A stretch of 64,000 bases of DNA, taken from assembly GCF_000732325.1 (NCBI RefSeq), contig NZ_BBIW01000009.1, forward strand, positions 124,001 to 188,000. The letters are read 5' to 3'. The notes beneath the pieces were generated by a model that was not told where the DNA came from, did not search any database, and worked only from the letters and a program-made list of their open reading frames with translations. Source of the DNA: Paenibacillus sp. TCA20. GTDB lineage: Bacteria > Bacillota > Bacilli > Paenibacillales > Paenibacillaceae. Shown here one piece after another: positions 8,199 through 17,179 of this stretch (positions within the stretch are counted from its first letter, which is position 1; the number at the start of each line of letters is the position of its first letter). A program made the translations under genes and the position numbers.

Positions 8199-9821
8199 TT
8201 GGATTGGCAGGATATTTTGTTTAAATTTATCGGGGGATTAGGGATATTCCTGTTCGGTATTAAGTATATGTCGGACGGGCTGCAGAAATCAGCCGGCGAT
8301 AAGATGCGCAGCATACTGGAGAAGTACACATCTAACCCTATTCTGGGTGTTCTGTTCGGTATTGGGGTCACTATTCTGATTCAGTCGTCTTCAGGGACGA
8401 CCGTCATGGCCATTGGTCTTGTAAATGCAGGGCTGATGACACTTCGTCAGGCTATCGGTATTGTAATGGGTGCGAATATCGGAACAACGATGACTGCATT
8501 CATCGTCGGAATCAAGATTGATGAATATGCTCTACCCATTATTGCTGTGGGTGCCTTCTTCTTGTTCTTTATTAATAAGAAGCGCTACCAGTATATAGGT
8601 CAGGTGATTTTCGGTTTCGGTACCTTGTTCCTTGGTCTATCGACCATGAGCGGAGGGCTTAAGCCTCTTCGGGAAATGCCAGTATTCACAGATTTCATGG
8701 TACAGCTGTCTGATCAGCCGATTCTCGGACTTATTGTCGGTACGGTCTTTACGATGATTGTTCAGAGCTCAAGCGCAACGATCGGGATCTTGCAGACGAT
8801 TGCGGATGAGGGCATGATCAGCCTTCAAGGAGCGCTGCCGATTCTGTTCGGGGACAACATCGGTACGACAATTACTGCGGTTCTCGCATCGATCGGAGCT
8901 ACAGTAGCGGCGAAGCGAACGGCGCTTGTCCATGTTATCTTTAACGTGGTTGGTTCGATCATCTTCCTTATTCTGCTTCCTGTGGTGCATACCGTCGTGC
9001 TCTGGATCGGAGAAGGGGTTAACATCCGAATGCAAATTGCATATGCACACGGTATTTTCAACGTAACAAATACCCTCATCTTCCTGCCGCTCATTCCGGT
9101 ACTGGCCTGGATCGTAACGAAAGCCGTTCCTGGTAAGATGCAGGAGATCCAGTTCAAGGCGATTTATCTGGATGACCGTTTGCTGGCAACTCCAGCCTTA
9201 GCGCTCGGACAAGCACAGCACGAAATTGTTCGTATGGGGCAATTCGCACGGGAGTCTTTGCAGGACGCAACGGGCTATTTCCTTAAGAAGGACAATAAGC
9301 TTGCCGAACTTGCGCTGCAAAAAGAAGAGCTCATTAATGAACTGAATCGTAAAATTACGGATTATATTATTAAGATTCATCAGAACAACGAAGGACTGGG
9401 TGCAGGCGAAACAGAGAAAGCGACAGGCTGGTTCCAGACCGTCAGCGACATTGAACGGATTGGAGATCATGCAGAGAATATGGTTGAGCTTGCTGAATTT
9501 AGTATTACGAACAAGCTGGAATTCTCTAAAGAGGCTACAACTGAGCTGACCGAAATGATCGAAATCGCAGATCAGGCGGTGGAACAAGCACTTATCGCAC
9601 TGGAGCATCAGAATGAAGATGCGGCACGCACTGTTCTGGAGCATGAGAGTAAGCTGGACGAGCTTGAGGTGAAATTCCGTAAAAATCATATTCAGCGTTT
9701 GAATCGGAACCAGTGCTCTGGAGGTACAGGGGCAATCTATCTTGATATCCTGACCAATCTCGAGCGGATTGGGGATCACAGTAAAAATATCGCTCAGTTT
9801 GTACTCCACGAACAGCACTAA
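8199..9821 (+). CDS. Na/Pi cotransporter with PhoU-like C-terminal domain
   Basis: A 540-residue NptA/YjbB-type protein. The membrane half (residues 1 to about 310) holds the two inverted Na_Pi_cotrans repeats, seen by the twin motifs QSSSGTTVMAIGLVNAGLM and QSSSATIGILQTIADEGM. The C-terminal part (about 345-535) is a PhoU-like helical domain with two E/LERIGDH signatures (DIERIGDHAEN and NLERIGDHSKN). It moves phosphate with sodium at the membrane, and the PhoU part probably adjusts activity. The start is TTG at 8199, with AAGGGGGAT well placed upstream. It stands alone and ends before a strong terminator. Confidence 0.93.
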   Translation: MDWQDILFKFIGGLGIFLFGIKYMSDGLQKSAGDKMRSILEKYTSNPILGVLFGIGVTILIQSSSGTTVMAIGLVNAGLMTLRQAIGIVMGANIGTTMTAFIVGIKIDEYALPIIAVGAFFLFFINKKRYQYIGQVIFGFGTLFLGLSTMSGGLKPLREMPVFTDFMVQLSDQPILGLIVGTVFTMIVQSSSATIGILQTIADEGMISLQGALPILFGDNIGTTITAVLASIGATVAAKRTALVHVIFNVVGSIIFLILLPVVHTVVLWIGEGVNIRMQIAYAHGIFNVTNTLIFLPLIPVLAWIVTKAVPGKMQEIQFKAIYLDDRLLATPALALGQAQHEIVRMGQFARESLQDATGYFLKKDNKLAELALQKEELINELNRKITDYIIKIHQNNEGLGAGETEKATGWFQTVSDIERIGDHAENMVELAEFSITNKLEFSKEATTELTEMIEIADQAVEQALIALEHQNEDAARTVLEHESKLDELEVKFRKNHIQRLNRNQCSGGTGAIYLDILTNLERIGDHSKNIAQFVLHEQH

Positions 9822-9867
9822 TTGTGCTTCGGTGTAACCCTGTATTTTAAAATAGACTTTAAATAGC

Positions 9868-9921
9868 GAAGTGTTCCTCTCATTAACTAATTAGGTTCGT
9901 GAGGAGGAGCACGTTTTTTTT
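9868..9921 (+). terminator. Terminator after the Na/Pi cotransporter gene
   Basis: GTGTTCCTCTCA pairs imperfectly with TGAGGAGGAGCAC and is followed by eight Ts. Confidence 0.7.
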
Positions 9922-10032
9922 GATGGATTGTGAAGTGAATACAAACGTTAATATCAGAGGGAAGAAGGATTTCTGAGGAGCTGAACCGAAGAACTGAAAA
10001 TAGAATGAGCAATAGAAGTGGAGGCCCGCAAA

Positions 10033-11043
10033 TTGAATATCGAACGGTATCATCTCGAAGAAATCCTATTTGCATACGGAATAAAGAATCAGATCACAGA
10101 TACACACGATTATATTAAGCAATATAGTGTTTCTGACACGCCTCGCGTAAAGGCAATTATCCGAACAGATTTTGTAGACCGTCCGTCTGTCGTATTTAAG
10201 ATGATTAAGCAGAAGGAGCATCCAAGATGGAAGATGGAGCAGCAAAGCATATTTTCAGAGCACATGAGAAGGAATGGAATTCTTACTCCAAAAAGATACA
10301 TATCCGAGGGACAATACTGCATTTCTGTATGGATTGAAAATGTAGAGCTCGATGTAATCGTTGAAGATTACTTGGGAGAAGAAATCAGAACAATTGATGT
10401 GGAGACTGCAGGCAGAATAGGACAGCTCATGGCAAGGATGCACATCATTTCGGAAAGAGACGATTGTCACATCGATGCTGATTCGATCTTCAAGGTTACG
10501 GGATATAACGAGGCCAGCGGCTACGAACGATTTAGAGAGCTCGGTGAAGCGGGATATCTTAATCAAGAGAAGTATGAACGAATTATTCAGCTGTATGAGG
10601 ACCGAATGAATCGGATTCAAGCCATGTGGCCTGAACTTCCCAGGCATGCGACGCAGGGCGATTATTCTATAAACAATTTAGTATTGAGAGACGGAGCTGC
10701 GGGTATTTTTGACTACAATATTGCGGGTGACGAAACACTTGTTGGGGACCTGATCGTTGAAGGTCTTCTGGTCGCAAATGAAATGGATCTGGCAGAAGGA
10801 CTAAGCACGGATGATCGTCCACAACTGTTTAATGCTTTTTATGATGGATACAGCAAGGTTAGACCACTCCAGGAGCTGGAACAGGCAGTGGTAAAGGATG
10901 TCCATGCTGTTGTGGCTTCGATGTGGTTTACAACAATCAGATATGAGGAGGATTCAATGGAGTTTTTGGTTGAAAGGCATGAGGTAGTGAAAATGGAAAG
11001 CATACTGGACCAAATGCTGGAGCTCCTATCAGAAGCAAAGTAA
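10033..11043 (+). CDS. APH-fold kinase (aminoglycoside/homoserine/choline kinase-like)
   Basis: This 336-residue protein has the aminoglycoside-phosphotransferase kinase fold. The catalytic loop TQGDYSINNLVL (Brenner-type HGD..xxN with Q in place of H) is followed by the metal-binding segment FDYNIAGD. The substrate is not evident. The family includes antibiotic kinases, homoserine and choline kinases and spore-coat CotS-like proteins. An upstream GTG at 10018 is in frame, but GGAGG at 10020-10024 lies after it and eight bases before the TTG at 10033, so TTG is the better start. A terminator-like hairpin follows. It stands alone. Confidence 0.75.
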   Translation: MNIERYHLEEILFAYGIKNQITDTHDYIKQYSVSDTPRVKAIIRTDFVDRPSVVFKMIKQKEHPRWKMEQQSIFSEHMRRNGILTPKRYISEGQYCISVWIENVELDVIVEDYLGEEIRTIDVETAGRIGQLMARMHIISERDDCHIDADSIFKVTGYNEASGYERFRELGEAGYLNQEKYERIIQLYEDRMNRIQAMWPELPRHATQGDYSINNLVLRDGAAGIFDYNIAGDETLVGDLIVEGLLVANEMDLAEGLSTDDRPQLFNAFYDGYSKVRPLQELEQAVVKDVHAVVASMWFTTIRYEEDSMEFLVERHEVVKMESILDQMLELLSEAK

Positions 11044-11078
11044 CAGTACATATAAGTTGAGCTTTAAATCATAGAAAG

Positions 11079-11115
11079 CCGCCCCTCCCCATAAATGCCA
11101 TGAAGAGAGAGGCGG
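11079..11115 (+). terminator. Possible terminator between convergent genes
   Basis: CCGCCCCTC pairs with GAGAGGCGG apart from one mismatch. There is no long T-run. It lies between the kinase gene and the convergent YhhN-like gene. Confidence 0.4.
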
Positions 11116-11141
11116 AATGTACAACGACAGCGGATTAACAG

Positions 11142-11828
11142 TCAATATTTGATGTTCACCTTGAGAAGCGAGCTTCTTCTATGTGCAGCAGCACCGATAC
11201 TGCATGCAATTAGAGACTGGGCAGCGTAGTACGTTGCCATAATAAGGACACCAGCGTAAGGGATCGCTTCGACAAACTTATTCCATGCCAGGATGGAATC
11301 TGAAATGACAAAGAGCAGACTCCCGATGCTGGCCCACACATTCCCTGTCATAACCGCGGACCAGAGCATAAGTGAAATGACGGTGACATACGCAATAACA
11401 GGAATGACCAGACCTTTCAAGTCGGCTGACATGGCCATATGTTGTGCAAGCTTACCACCCATAATCCAGGCGTAGATGCCGATGGGGATCATGCTTAACA
11501 GCCGAATCCAAGAGAAGCGCCATTGATTTAGAAAAGCGGTCAGATAGAATAGATGGCCGATCAAAAAGGCAAGCAGGCCGTATACGAACCATATCGGCAG
11601 CAGGCCGTCACCCAGCATACAGAAGAACAAGCCGGCCAGCAGCAGAGCGTGCGCCGAACGCCGGCCAGTTCGCATGCGCAGGAGGGCGTACAATATAATA
11701 AGTGCCATCGGAATCAGCTTGAAGAGCAATTTAACTTCAAATGGCTCTTCCGGAATGAAGAAGATATATAGTATGCTCGTGATGAGAACAAGTAGAGGCA
11801 GCAAGAGATTCCTCCCGAAGTACATCAT
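11142..11828 (-). CDS. YhhN/TMEM86-like membrane protein
   Basis: A 228-residue integral membrane protein made almost wholly of about eight hydrophobic helices. It fits the YhhN (lysoplasmalogenase-like, TMEM86) family, with LLAGLFFCMLGDGLLP in the middle and SLLFVISDSILAWNKF near residues 172-187. These match the conserved GD and SD...A.NKF features. Characterised relatives hydrolyse the vinyl-ether bond of lysoplasmalogens; whether this one does is not shown. It starts with ATG directly before the first helix and stands alone. Confidence 0.8.
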   Translation of the reverse strand: MMYFGRNLLLPLLVLITSILYIFFIPEEPFEVKLLFKLIPMALIILYALLRMRTGRRSAHALLLAGLFFCMLGDGLLPIWFVYGLLAFLIGHLFYLTAFLNQWRFSWIRLLSMIPIGIYAWIMGGKLAQHMAMSADLKGLVIPVIAYVTVISLMLWSAVMTGNVWASIGSLLFVISDSILAWNKFVEAIPYAGVLIMATYYAAQSLIACSIGAAAHRRSSLLKVNIKY

Positions 11829-11958
11829 GTCAGGACACTCCTTATGTAAGGGTTTTTATGAGTGAATTCTGTATTCATCATATAGCAGATGGCGAGGAAA
11901 GTCATGGAAAAAGAATGGAGCAAAAAGCACGGATTATAATACCTGAGGAGGATAAGAA

Positions 11959-12477
11959 ATGGAGAATGCTAAACTTCAAGTAACCGCACTATTTGAAGCT
12001 TTGATCGCAGGAGACAAGGAACGTGTATCCGAACTACTGACAGAGCAGCCTCAGCTCGCGAATACAGAGAATGAAGATGGATTAACCCCACTGGCTTATG
12101 CAGGACATCTGGGATTTGAAGACATAGTTCAGACATTACTAGATTATGGGGCAGAGGTCAACGCTGTGACCCATTCCAAAATTGCTTATATCCCGTCTAA
12201 CACGGCTCTGCATGCGACGATTGCCGGTGAACGAAGTCTTAACGTCATTAAGCTTCTCCTGTCTCATGGGGCAGATCCGAACATAGTGGACAGCGATGGC
12301 CATACGGCACTGCATTCGGCTGCGTATCATACGGATCGCTCAGAGATCCTTCAGCTGCTGCTCGATCAAGGTGCAGAGGTGAGCAGTCTTACCGGCGATG
12401 GAGAGACGGCACTGCAGATCGCCGAGAAGCAAGGGAACGAGAAGGTGGCAGCGGTCCTGAAGCAGATGACAATCTAA
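11959..12477 (+). CDS. Ankyrin-repeat protein
   Basis: A soluble 172-residue protein built of about four ankyrin repeats after an N-terminal capping helix. Repeat signatures are DGLTPLAYAGHLGFEDIVQTLLDYGAEV, SNTALHATIAG, DGHTALHSAAYHTDRSEILQLLLDQGAEV and DGETALQIAEKQGNEKVAAVL. Ankyrin repeats bind other proteins, and no catalytic domain is attached. The ATG has GAGGAGGATAAGA upstream. It is followed by a perfect hairpin. Partner unknown. Confidence 0.88.
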   Translation: MENAKLQVTALFEALIAGDKERVSELLTEQPQLANTENEDGLTPLAYAGHLGFEDIVQTLLDYGAEVNAVTHSKIAYIPSNTALHATIAGERSLNVIKLLLSHGADPNIVDSDGHTALHSAAYHTDRSEILQLLLDQGAEVSSLTGDGETALQIAEKQGNEKVAAVLKQMTI

Positions 12478-12492
12478 TTTGTATCAAATGAT

Positions 12493-12526
12493 CAGACAGC
12501 CCATGCGTGGTACGCATGGGCTGATT
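12493..12526 (+). terminator. Terminator after the ankyrin gene
   Basis: A perfect stem of CAGCCCATGCGT with ACGCATGGGCTG, followed by a short T-rich stretch. Confidence 0.65.
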
Positions 12527-12615
12527 CTTGTGCTCGGATCGCACCTTATTATATTCCAAAATATTACTTCAACAATTAGACACAAAATTAGCCCCTAAGT
12601 TCCAGTTATTGATAT

Positions 12616-12630
12616 TGATTATCATTGTCA
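12616..12630 (+). promoter_or_regulatory. Fur-box-like site 1
   Basis: TGATTAT-C-ATTGTCA is a 7-1-7 inverted repeat close to the Fur consensus TGATAATNATTATCA (two mismatches). It lies 47 bases from a second site, upstream of the operon at 12749. Confidence 0.6.
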
Positions 12631-12662
12631 TTGTTGGTATTCTCATTAGAAGCGATTATCAA

Positions 12663-12677
12663 TGATAATCATTCTCA
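12663..12677 (+). promoter_or_regulatory. Fur-box-like site 2
   Basis: TGATAAT-C-ATTCTCA matches the 7-1-7 Fur consensus with one mismatch and is extended on the left by GATTATCAA. Together with the site at 12616 it suggests iron repression of the downstream seven-gene operon. Confidence 0.7.
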
Positions 12678-12748
12678 ACTACATAACGAGAATGCCGGCT
12701 TTCTTTGTTTAACATATGAATAAAATCAAAAAGGGTGTGATGTGCTTT

Positions 12749-13273
12749 ATGTCAGTTATCAAAATAAAAGACCGTGGAGAATTGCTGTCCTTACAGTTCT
12801 CTGAGCTCCGCAACTATCACGGCAATGTGGCACTAATGGCCATCGGAGTCGGCTTTCGGGTTGTTCAGGCGGCACTTGCAGAGCTGTACGGTGATGAAGC
12901 ACCGGAACGAGCAAGCCTGTCAATACGATCAGGACATGCAGGACCGGGGTTTCGTGATGCGTTTGAGTATACAACACGGGCGGTAACACGCGGAGAATAT
13001 ACGGTGGATGTCAATTATCCGGCAGCACAGTATGACCCGTATCGTCCACAGTCGTATGCTTTTGTCATTTCGGACAAGAGCGGCTCATCGGTTGAGGTCA
13101 TGCTGAAGCAGGACTTTCTTCCTCCGGTATTTTACGAATATTTGTACAAGGGCCGAGAGGGATTAATGTCAGAAGAAGACGCAAAGGCAAATACCCAGTT
13201 GAAAGCGGATTTATGTGAGAAGGCGCTGTCGCTCCCTCAGGATGAGCTGCTGAAAGTGAGGAGGCTACTATGA
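12749..13273 (+). CDS. FmdE-like protein, first gene of Fur-controlled operon
   Basis: This 174-residue soluble protein resembles the FmdE family (named after a formylmethanofuran dehydrogenase subunit) in the region LRNYHGNVALMAIGVGFRVVQAAL, where FmdE proteins carry FHGH-CPG-LALGYR. The usual cysteine is missing here and the second segment reads SGHAGPGFRDAFEY, so the assignment is tentative. Methanofuran metabolism is not expected in this organism. In Firmicutes such proteins occur beside metal or peptide transporters, which suggests a ligand- or metal-handling role. I chose the ATG at 12749 because AAGGGTG lies at 12731-12737; an ATG at 12716 is also open. It overlaps the next gene by four bases. 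Confidence 0.6.
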   Translation: MSVIKIKDRGELLSLQFSELRNYHGNVALMAIGVGFRVVQAALAELYGDEAPERASLSIRSGHAGPGFRDAFEYTTRAVTRGEYTVDVNYPAAQYDPYRPQSYAFVISDKSGSSVEVMLKQDFLPPVFYEYLYKGREGLMSEEDAKANTQLKADLCEKALSLPQDELLKVRRLL

Positions 13274-13923
13274 AGAGTGCTGCAGACTTTCTCCTGCTGG
13301 ATTCCGGAGCAAGCTTCAGCCAGCAGAATGTAAGAGACGGAGACCTTGATGTAAGAGTTATGGTGCTGGATCAGTACGATCTGGAAGATTATGATTTACC
13401 GCAAAAAGGCCATAAGTTTCTAATCATTGACGAATTTATCGATCAGGAATTGATGCTCCGGCACAGAGGGAAGATCAAGTCATTTCTTGATCAAGGGAAC
13501 ATCTTACTCTTCTGCGGTCATTTGTTCCGGCACTGGATACCGGGAGCCTCGATGTTCGTTCCCAAAACGATACATAATCATTTGGATTATACCGTAACCG
13601 TACTCCCTCATCCGATCTTTGAAGGGGTACTGTCTGATGATATTACGTATAACAAAGGTGTGGCAGGGTTCTTCGCTCGGGGACATCATCCCCTTCCAGA
13701 AGGAGCAGAGGTACTGCTCACACTGCCGGAGGGTGAGCCCATTACTTACATCGACCGGAATAGCAGCCAAGGCACTATTATTGTTCATGCCGGTCGTAAC
13801 CTGTTCCGTTATCGACATATGGGACATAGCAGTGCGGGAAGAATCGGAGAGCAGCTGGAACGGTTCATCTATGAGGAACACGAAGCAATTCAGCACAGGA
13901 GGGATCGTTCATGCGCAAAATAG
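13270..13923 (+). CDS. GATase-fold-like protein of the Fur-controlled operon, paralogue 1
   Basis: A soluble 217-residue protein of unknown function. Alternating strands and helices (KFLIIDEFIDQEL, RHRGKIKSFLDQGNILLFCGHLF) recall the ThuA/class I glutamine-amidotransferase fold, but no catalytic Cys-His pair is obvious. It is clearly related to the next gene: both have H..RI..FLDQG, then a cavity segment with W, then YVDKDS/YIDRNSSQGTIIVHAG. It starts with ATGA overlapping the preceding stop and has GGAGG five bases upstream, so it is translationally coupled. The operon context suggests a role with the importer downstream. The fold is inference; the function is unknown. Confidence 0.7.
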   Translation: MKSAADFLLLDSGASFSQQNVRDGDLDVRVMVLDQYDLEDYDLPQKGHKFLIIDEFIDQELMLRHRGKIKSFLDQGNILLFCGHLFRHWIPGASMFVPKTIHNHLDYTVTVLPHPIFEGVLSDDITYNKGVAGFFARGHHPLPEGAEVLLTLPEGEPITYIDRNSSQGTIIVHAGRNLFRYRHMGHSSAGRIGEQLERFIYEEHEAIQHRRDRSCAK

Positions 13924-14516
13924 CCGTTCTCTACACGGGCAGCTCACATCAGCATCGGACTTTTACCGAGCCCAAATATAAGCAGTACATTGAAGAGCTC
14001 GTGTATCTGCCTAAGCTGGATGAAGTGGATCTCCATCCATATGATGTGCTCATCATTCCTTCACAGATTCATGAGAAGCTTATCACTCGGCATCTGGACC
14101 GTATCCATGCATTTCTCGACCAGGGCAAGGTTGTGGTCGCACTCGGTGCTCAGCACAATAACTGGTTCACAGGACATCATTGGGAGTTCCGTCCGACCAA
14201 CTTCTGGTGGTGGCGTGAGCCTGGAGCGAAGAGCGGTCTAGTCCTGACCAAGCCGGAGCATGATCTGTTCCGTTACATTACACTTGCGGATGCCACCTGG
14301 CATTATCATGGTGTGTTCTTTCCGAAGCATGATGTAGAGTCTCTGATCGAAATTGAAAACGACGGTTCTATTTTTTATGTGGACAAAGACAGCACGAGCG
14401 GGACACTGATCCTGACGACGCTGGACCCTGAATATCATTACGGCTCCTACTTCATGCCTGCTACAGAGCGCTTCCTGGACGGATTTCTTCCATGGCTGGC
14501 AGAAGGCAGGCTCTGA
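13911..14516 (+). CDS. GATase-fold-like protein of the Fur-controlled operon, paralogue 2
   Basis: A 201-residue protein homologous to its upstream neighbour, with DVLIIPSQIHEKLITRHLDR then AFLDQGKVVVALGAQ and YVDKDSTSGTLILTTLDPE. It is rich in aromatic and histidine residues in the middle (FWWWREPG, WHYHGVFFPKHD), which could form a ligand pocket. It overlaps the previous gene by 13 bases with GAGG upstream. It ends 52 bases before the binding-protein gene. Having two diverged copies side by side suggests a heterodimer or two ligand states. No enzyme activity can be assigned. Confidence 0.7.
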   Translation: MRKIAVLYTGSSHQHRTFTEPKYKQYIEELVYLPKLDEVDLHPYDVLIIPSQIHEKLITRHLDRIHAFLDQGKVVVALGAQHNNWFTGHHWEFRPTNFWWWREPGAKSGLVLTKPEHDLFRYITLADATWHYHGVFFPKHDVESLIEIENDGSIFYVDKDSTSGTLILTTLDPEYHYGSYFMPATERFLDGFLPWLAEGRL

Positions 14517-14568
14517 TACACTTGTTCATTCAACTACATCACAGTTTTAAAGGGGATAACGAAATCAA

Positions 14569-16194
14569 ATGAAAAAATCAATGCTTATGCTCCTGCTTAC
14601 CCTCATCTTAGTCGTAACCGGATGCTCCACAGGCAGCGAAGGCGGAAGTACAGCTTCTAACGAACCGGCTGCATCCGGCACACCTGCGGAAGGGGAGAAC
14701 GCGAGCGGAACGATAGAATCTTTAAGAATTCCAGGCGGTAACGTCGGATATCCTTCTCCGTTTACCTTCAGCGCGTCCGGTCCATTTGGATATTTGAGAA
14801 GCTCGTATATTTTTGACACCCTGACTTGGAAGGATGATACGGGCGTTATTCCATGGCTGGCCAAGTCCTGGGAAATGTCTGAAGACGGCATGACGTATAC
14901 GTTTGAGCTTGAAGAGGATGTAAAATGGCATGACGGCGAAGCCTTTACGGCAGATGACGTGGTGTTCAGCTACAACTACTACAATACTTATCCGTACAAC
15001 TGGACGGGTGATCTTACGCAAATTAAAAGTGTAGAAAAAGTGGACGATCACACGGTTGAGTTCCACCTGAACAATAAATATGCACCGTTCCTGAGCGATC
15101 TCGTAGGAATTGTGCCGATCATTCCGCAGCATGTATGGGAATCTGTTGACAATCCGGTGGAATTCCAGGAGGATGCAGCTCTGATCGGAACAGGGCCTTA
15201 CAAGCTGGCGGAATATGATGCGGCTTCCGGGCAATATCTATATGAAGCAAACGAAGAATATTTCAAGGGTGAAGTGATGGTCAAAGAAATTGCCTACGTG
15301 AATGTACCTGACAAACTGCTCGCTCTGCAAAATGGCGAAATCGACCAAACCTACACATTTAATTACACGGATGTTCAAACGGCTGAGCAATCGGGATTCA
15401 AGTCCATTAAGGTAGAACCGACAGGCAGTGTCGTGCGTCTTGCCTTCAATCTGGATCATCCTCAGCTGCAGGATAAACGTCTTCGCCAGGCGATCGCTTA
15501 TGCGCTCAACCGTGAAGATATGGCCAGCAAAATTACAGGCGGCGAACCGATGCCGGGCAGCGGCGGTGTCATTCCACCAGATTCACCTTGGTACAACGAG
15601 AACGTGAAGCAATATGATTACAATATTGAAAAAGCAAACGAGCTTCTTGATGAGCTTGGCTACACGAAGAATGCAGAAGGCATGCGAGAGGATCTGAAGC
15701 TGAGCGTCATGGTATCTTCAAGCATGCAGGAATCGACGATGATGAAGGAGATGCTGAAGGAGGTCGGCATTGAGCTGAACGTCGCGCAAGTAGACTCTGC
15801 AGCATTCTCTGACGCAATGGGCGAGAATCAATACGACATGGCTCTTACCGGTCATATTGGTGTAAGTGGTGATCCAGACTTTCTGCGTCTGTGGTTCTCT
15901 GGACAAGCCTCCAACACACTGGCTTCCCGCGGTACTGTATTTGATGCAGACGGCTTCCAGGAACTGGCCGAACAGCAAATGCAGGAGCTGGATGAGACGA
16001 AGCGTGGAGAGATCATTGATCAAATGCAGGACATTCTCGCTGAGAATCTTCCGACCCTCGTGCTGTATCACCGTCCGTTCTATGATATTCACAATGCGAA
16101 CGTCTTCGACGGCTGGAAGAACACTTACGGCGGAATCGCCGACGGTATGCCGCTGTGGGAGAACAAGGCATTCCTGATCCATGCGGAACAGTAA
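14569..16194 (+). CDS. ABC transporter substrate-binding lipoprotein (SBP_bac_5)
   Basis: A 541-residue extracellular binding protein of the peptide/nickel class (family 5). It has a signal MKKSMLMLLLTLILVVTGC with the lipid-attachment Cys19, then a low-complexity Ser/Gly/Glu linker. Family features are ESLRIPGG, WEMSEDGMTYTFEL.EDVKWHDGEAFTADDVVFSY near residues 100-135 and DKRLRQAIAYALNRE near residue 305. It delivers a ligand to the permeases encoded next. The Fur sites suggest an iron- or metal-related ligand such as a metallophore, but peptides cannot be excluded. Its 3' end overlaps the permease gene by 14 bases. Confidence 0.9.
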   Translation: MKKSMLMLLLTLILVVTGCSTGSEGGSTASNEPAASGTPAEGENASGTIESLRIPGGNVGYPSPFTFSASGPFGYLRSSYIFDTLTWKDDTGVIPWLAKSWEMSEDGMTYTFELEEDVKWHDGEAFTADDVVFSYNYYNTYPYNWTGDLTQIKSVEKVDDHTVEFHLNNKYAPFLSDLVGIVPIIPQHVWESVDNPVEFQEDAALIGTGPYKLAEYDAASGQYLYEANEEYFKGEVMVKEIAYVNVPDKLLALQNGEIDQTYTFNYTDVQTAEQSGFKSIKVEPTGSVVRLAFNLDHPQLQDKRLRQAIAYALNREDMASKITGGEPMPGSGGVIPPDSPWYNENVKQYDYNIEKANELLDELGYTKNAEGMREDLKLSVMVSSSMQESTMMKEMLKEVGIELNVAQVDSAAFSDAMGENQYDMALTGHIGVSGDPDFLRLWFSGQASNTLASRGTVFDADGFQELAEQQMQELDETKRGEIIDQMQDILAENLPTLVLYHRPFYDIHNANVFDGWKNTYGGIADGMPLWENKAFLIHAEQ

Positions 16195-17179
16195 AAAATA
16201 CGCTTCTTATGTGCTCGTACTCCTATTCGTTATCCTCTTAAACTTCTGGCTTCCCCGGCTCCTTCCGGGGGGGCCAGTCGAATATATTACGGGCGGCGGC
16301 GAAGAGGGCGCCGTATTCTTAACCGAAGCACAGAAGTCAGCGATGCTGGAATATTATCATCTGGATGAATCTACAGGGGAACAATTCATACGGTATTTGA
16401 AGGGGCTTGTTACCTTTGACTTCGGCTTATCTATTATTCACAAAACACCGGTGTACGAAGTAATCATGGAGCGGCTTCCCTGGACTCTGCTCCTTGTTGG
16501 GATCGCGAGTCTCTTCTCTATTCTGATCGGACTTATTGGCGGGCTGTATTCCGCTTGGCGTCATCCGGGGCGAACCGACCGGGGCTTGTTTCTGACCATG
16601 CTTGGGGTTAGCTCGATACCGGAATTTCTGATCGGCATGGTGCTTCTAATCGCGTTCGCAGCACAGCTCGGCTGGTTCCCGCTTGGGGGAGCGAAGACGG
16701 CATTTCTTCGTGCCGATTCCTGGATGGCCGAGGCCGCGGATGTGATGCTTCATGCTGCTGTGCCGGCGGTGACACTCACCTTGGCAAGTCTGTCGGGTAT
16801 CTATCTGCTCATGCGGAACGAGGCGATTCGTGTCCGCAACGAGACGTACGTGGAGTTTGCCTCTGCCAAAGGGCTTGGTTCACGCTCTATTCTGTTCCGG
16901 CATATCGGGCGTAACGCTGCACTGCCGCTTGTCACGCTGATCATGATTCGACTAGGGTCATTGATTGCCGGATCGGTACTCGTTGAGACGGTATTCGCCT
17001 ATCCGGGCATCGGGAAGCTGCTGCAGGAAGCGATTCTCGGGCGGGATTACCCGCTGCTGCACGGTTTATTTTTGCTGATGACGCTATTTGTGCTAATTCT
17101 GAATCTGATTGGGGATCTGCTGTATCCTTATCTCGATCCCCGGATTCGCAAGGCGGAGCCAAGTGAGGTGAGATCATGA
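16181..17179 (+). CDS. ABC transporter permease (DppB/NikB type)
   Basis: A 332-residue permease with about six membrane helices, an N-terminal helix followed by LPRLLPGGPVEYI (typical of DppB/OppB proteins) and the ATPase-contact EAA loop at VEFASAKGLGSRSILFRHIGRNAALPLVTLI. It forms half of the membrane channel for the upstream binding protein. The start overlaps the end of the binding-protein gene and has only a weak ribosome site, so it probably depends on translational coupling. It overlaps the next gene by four bases (ATGA). Confidence 0.92.
   Translation: MRNSKKYASYVLVLLFVILLNFWLPRLLPGGPVEYITGGGEEGAVFLTEAQKSAMLEYYHLDESTGEQFIRYLKGLVTFDFGLSIIHKTPVYEVIMERLPWTLLLVGIASLFSILIGLIGGLYSAWRHPGRTDRGLFLTMLGVSSIPEFLIGMVLLIAFAAQLGWFPLGGAKTAFLRADSWMAEAADVMLHAAVPAVTLTLASLSGIYLLMRNEAIRVRNETYVEFASAKGLGSRSILFRHIGRNAALPLVTLIMIRLGSLIAGSVLVETVFAYPGIGKLLQEAILGRDYPLLHGLFLLMTLFVLILNLIGDLLYPYLDPRIRKAEPSEVRS

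Noticed and set aside
9198..9818. 206-codon minus-strand frame inside the Na/Pi cotransporter gene
   Set aside because: It is the shadow of the PhoU-like part and has no family features or ribosome site.
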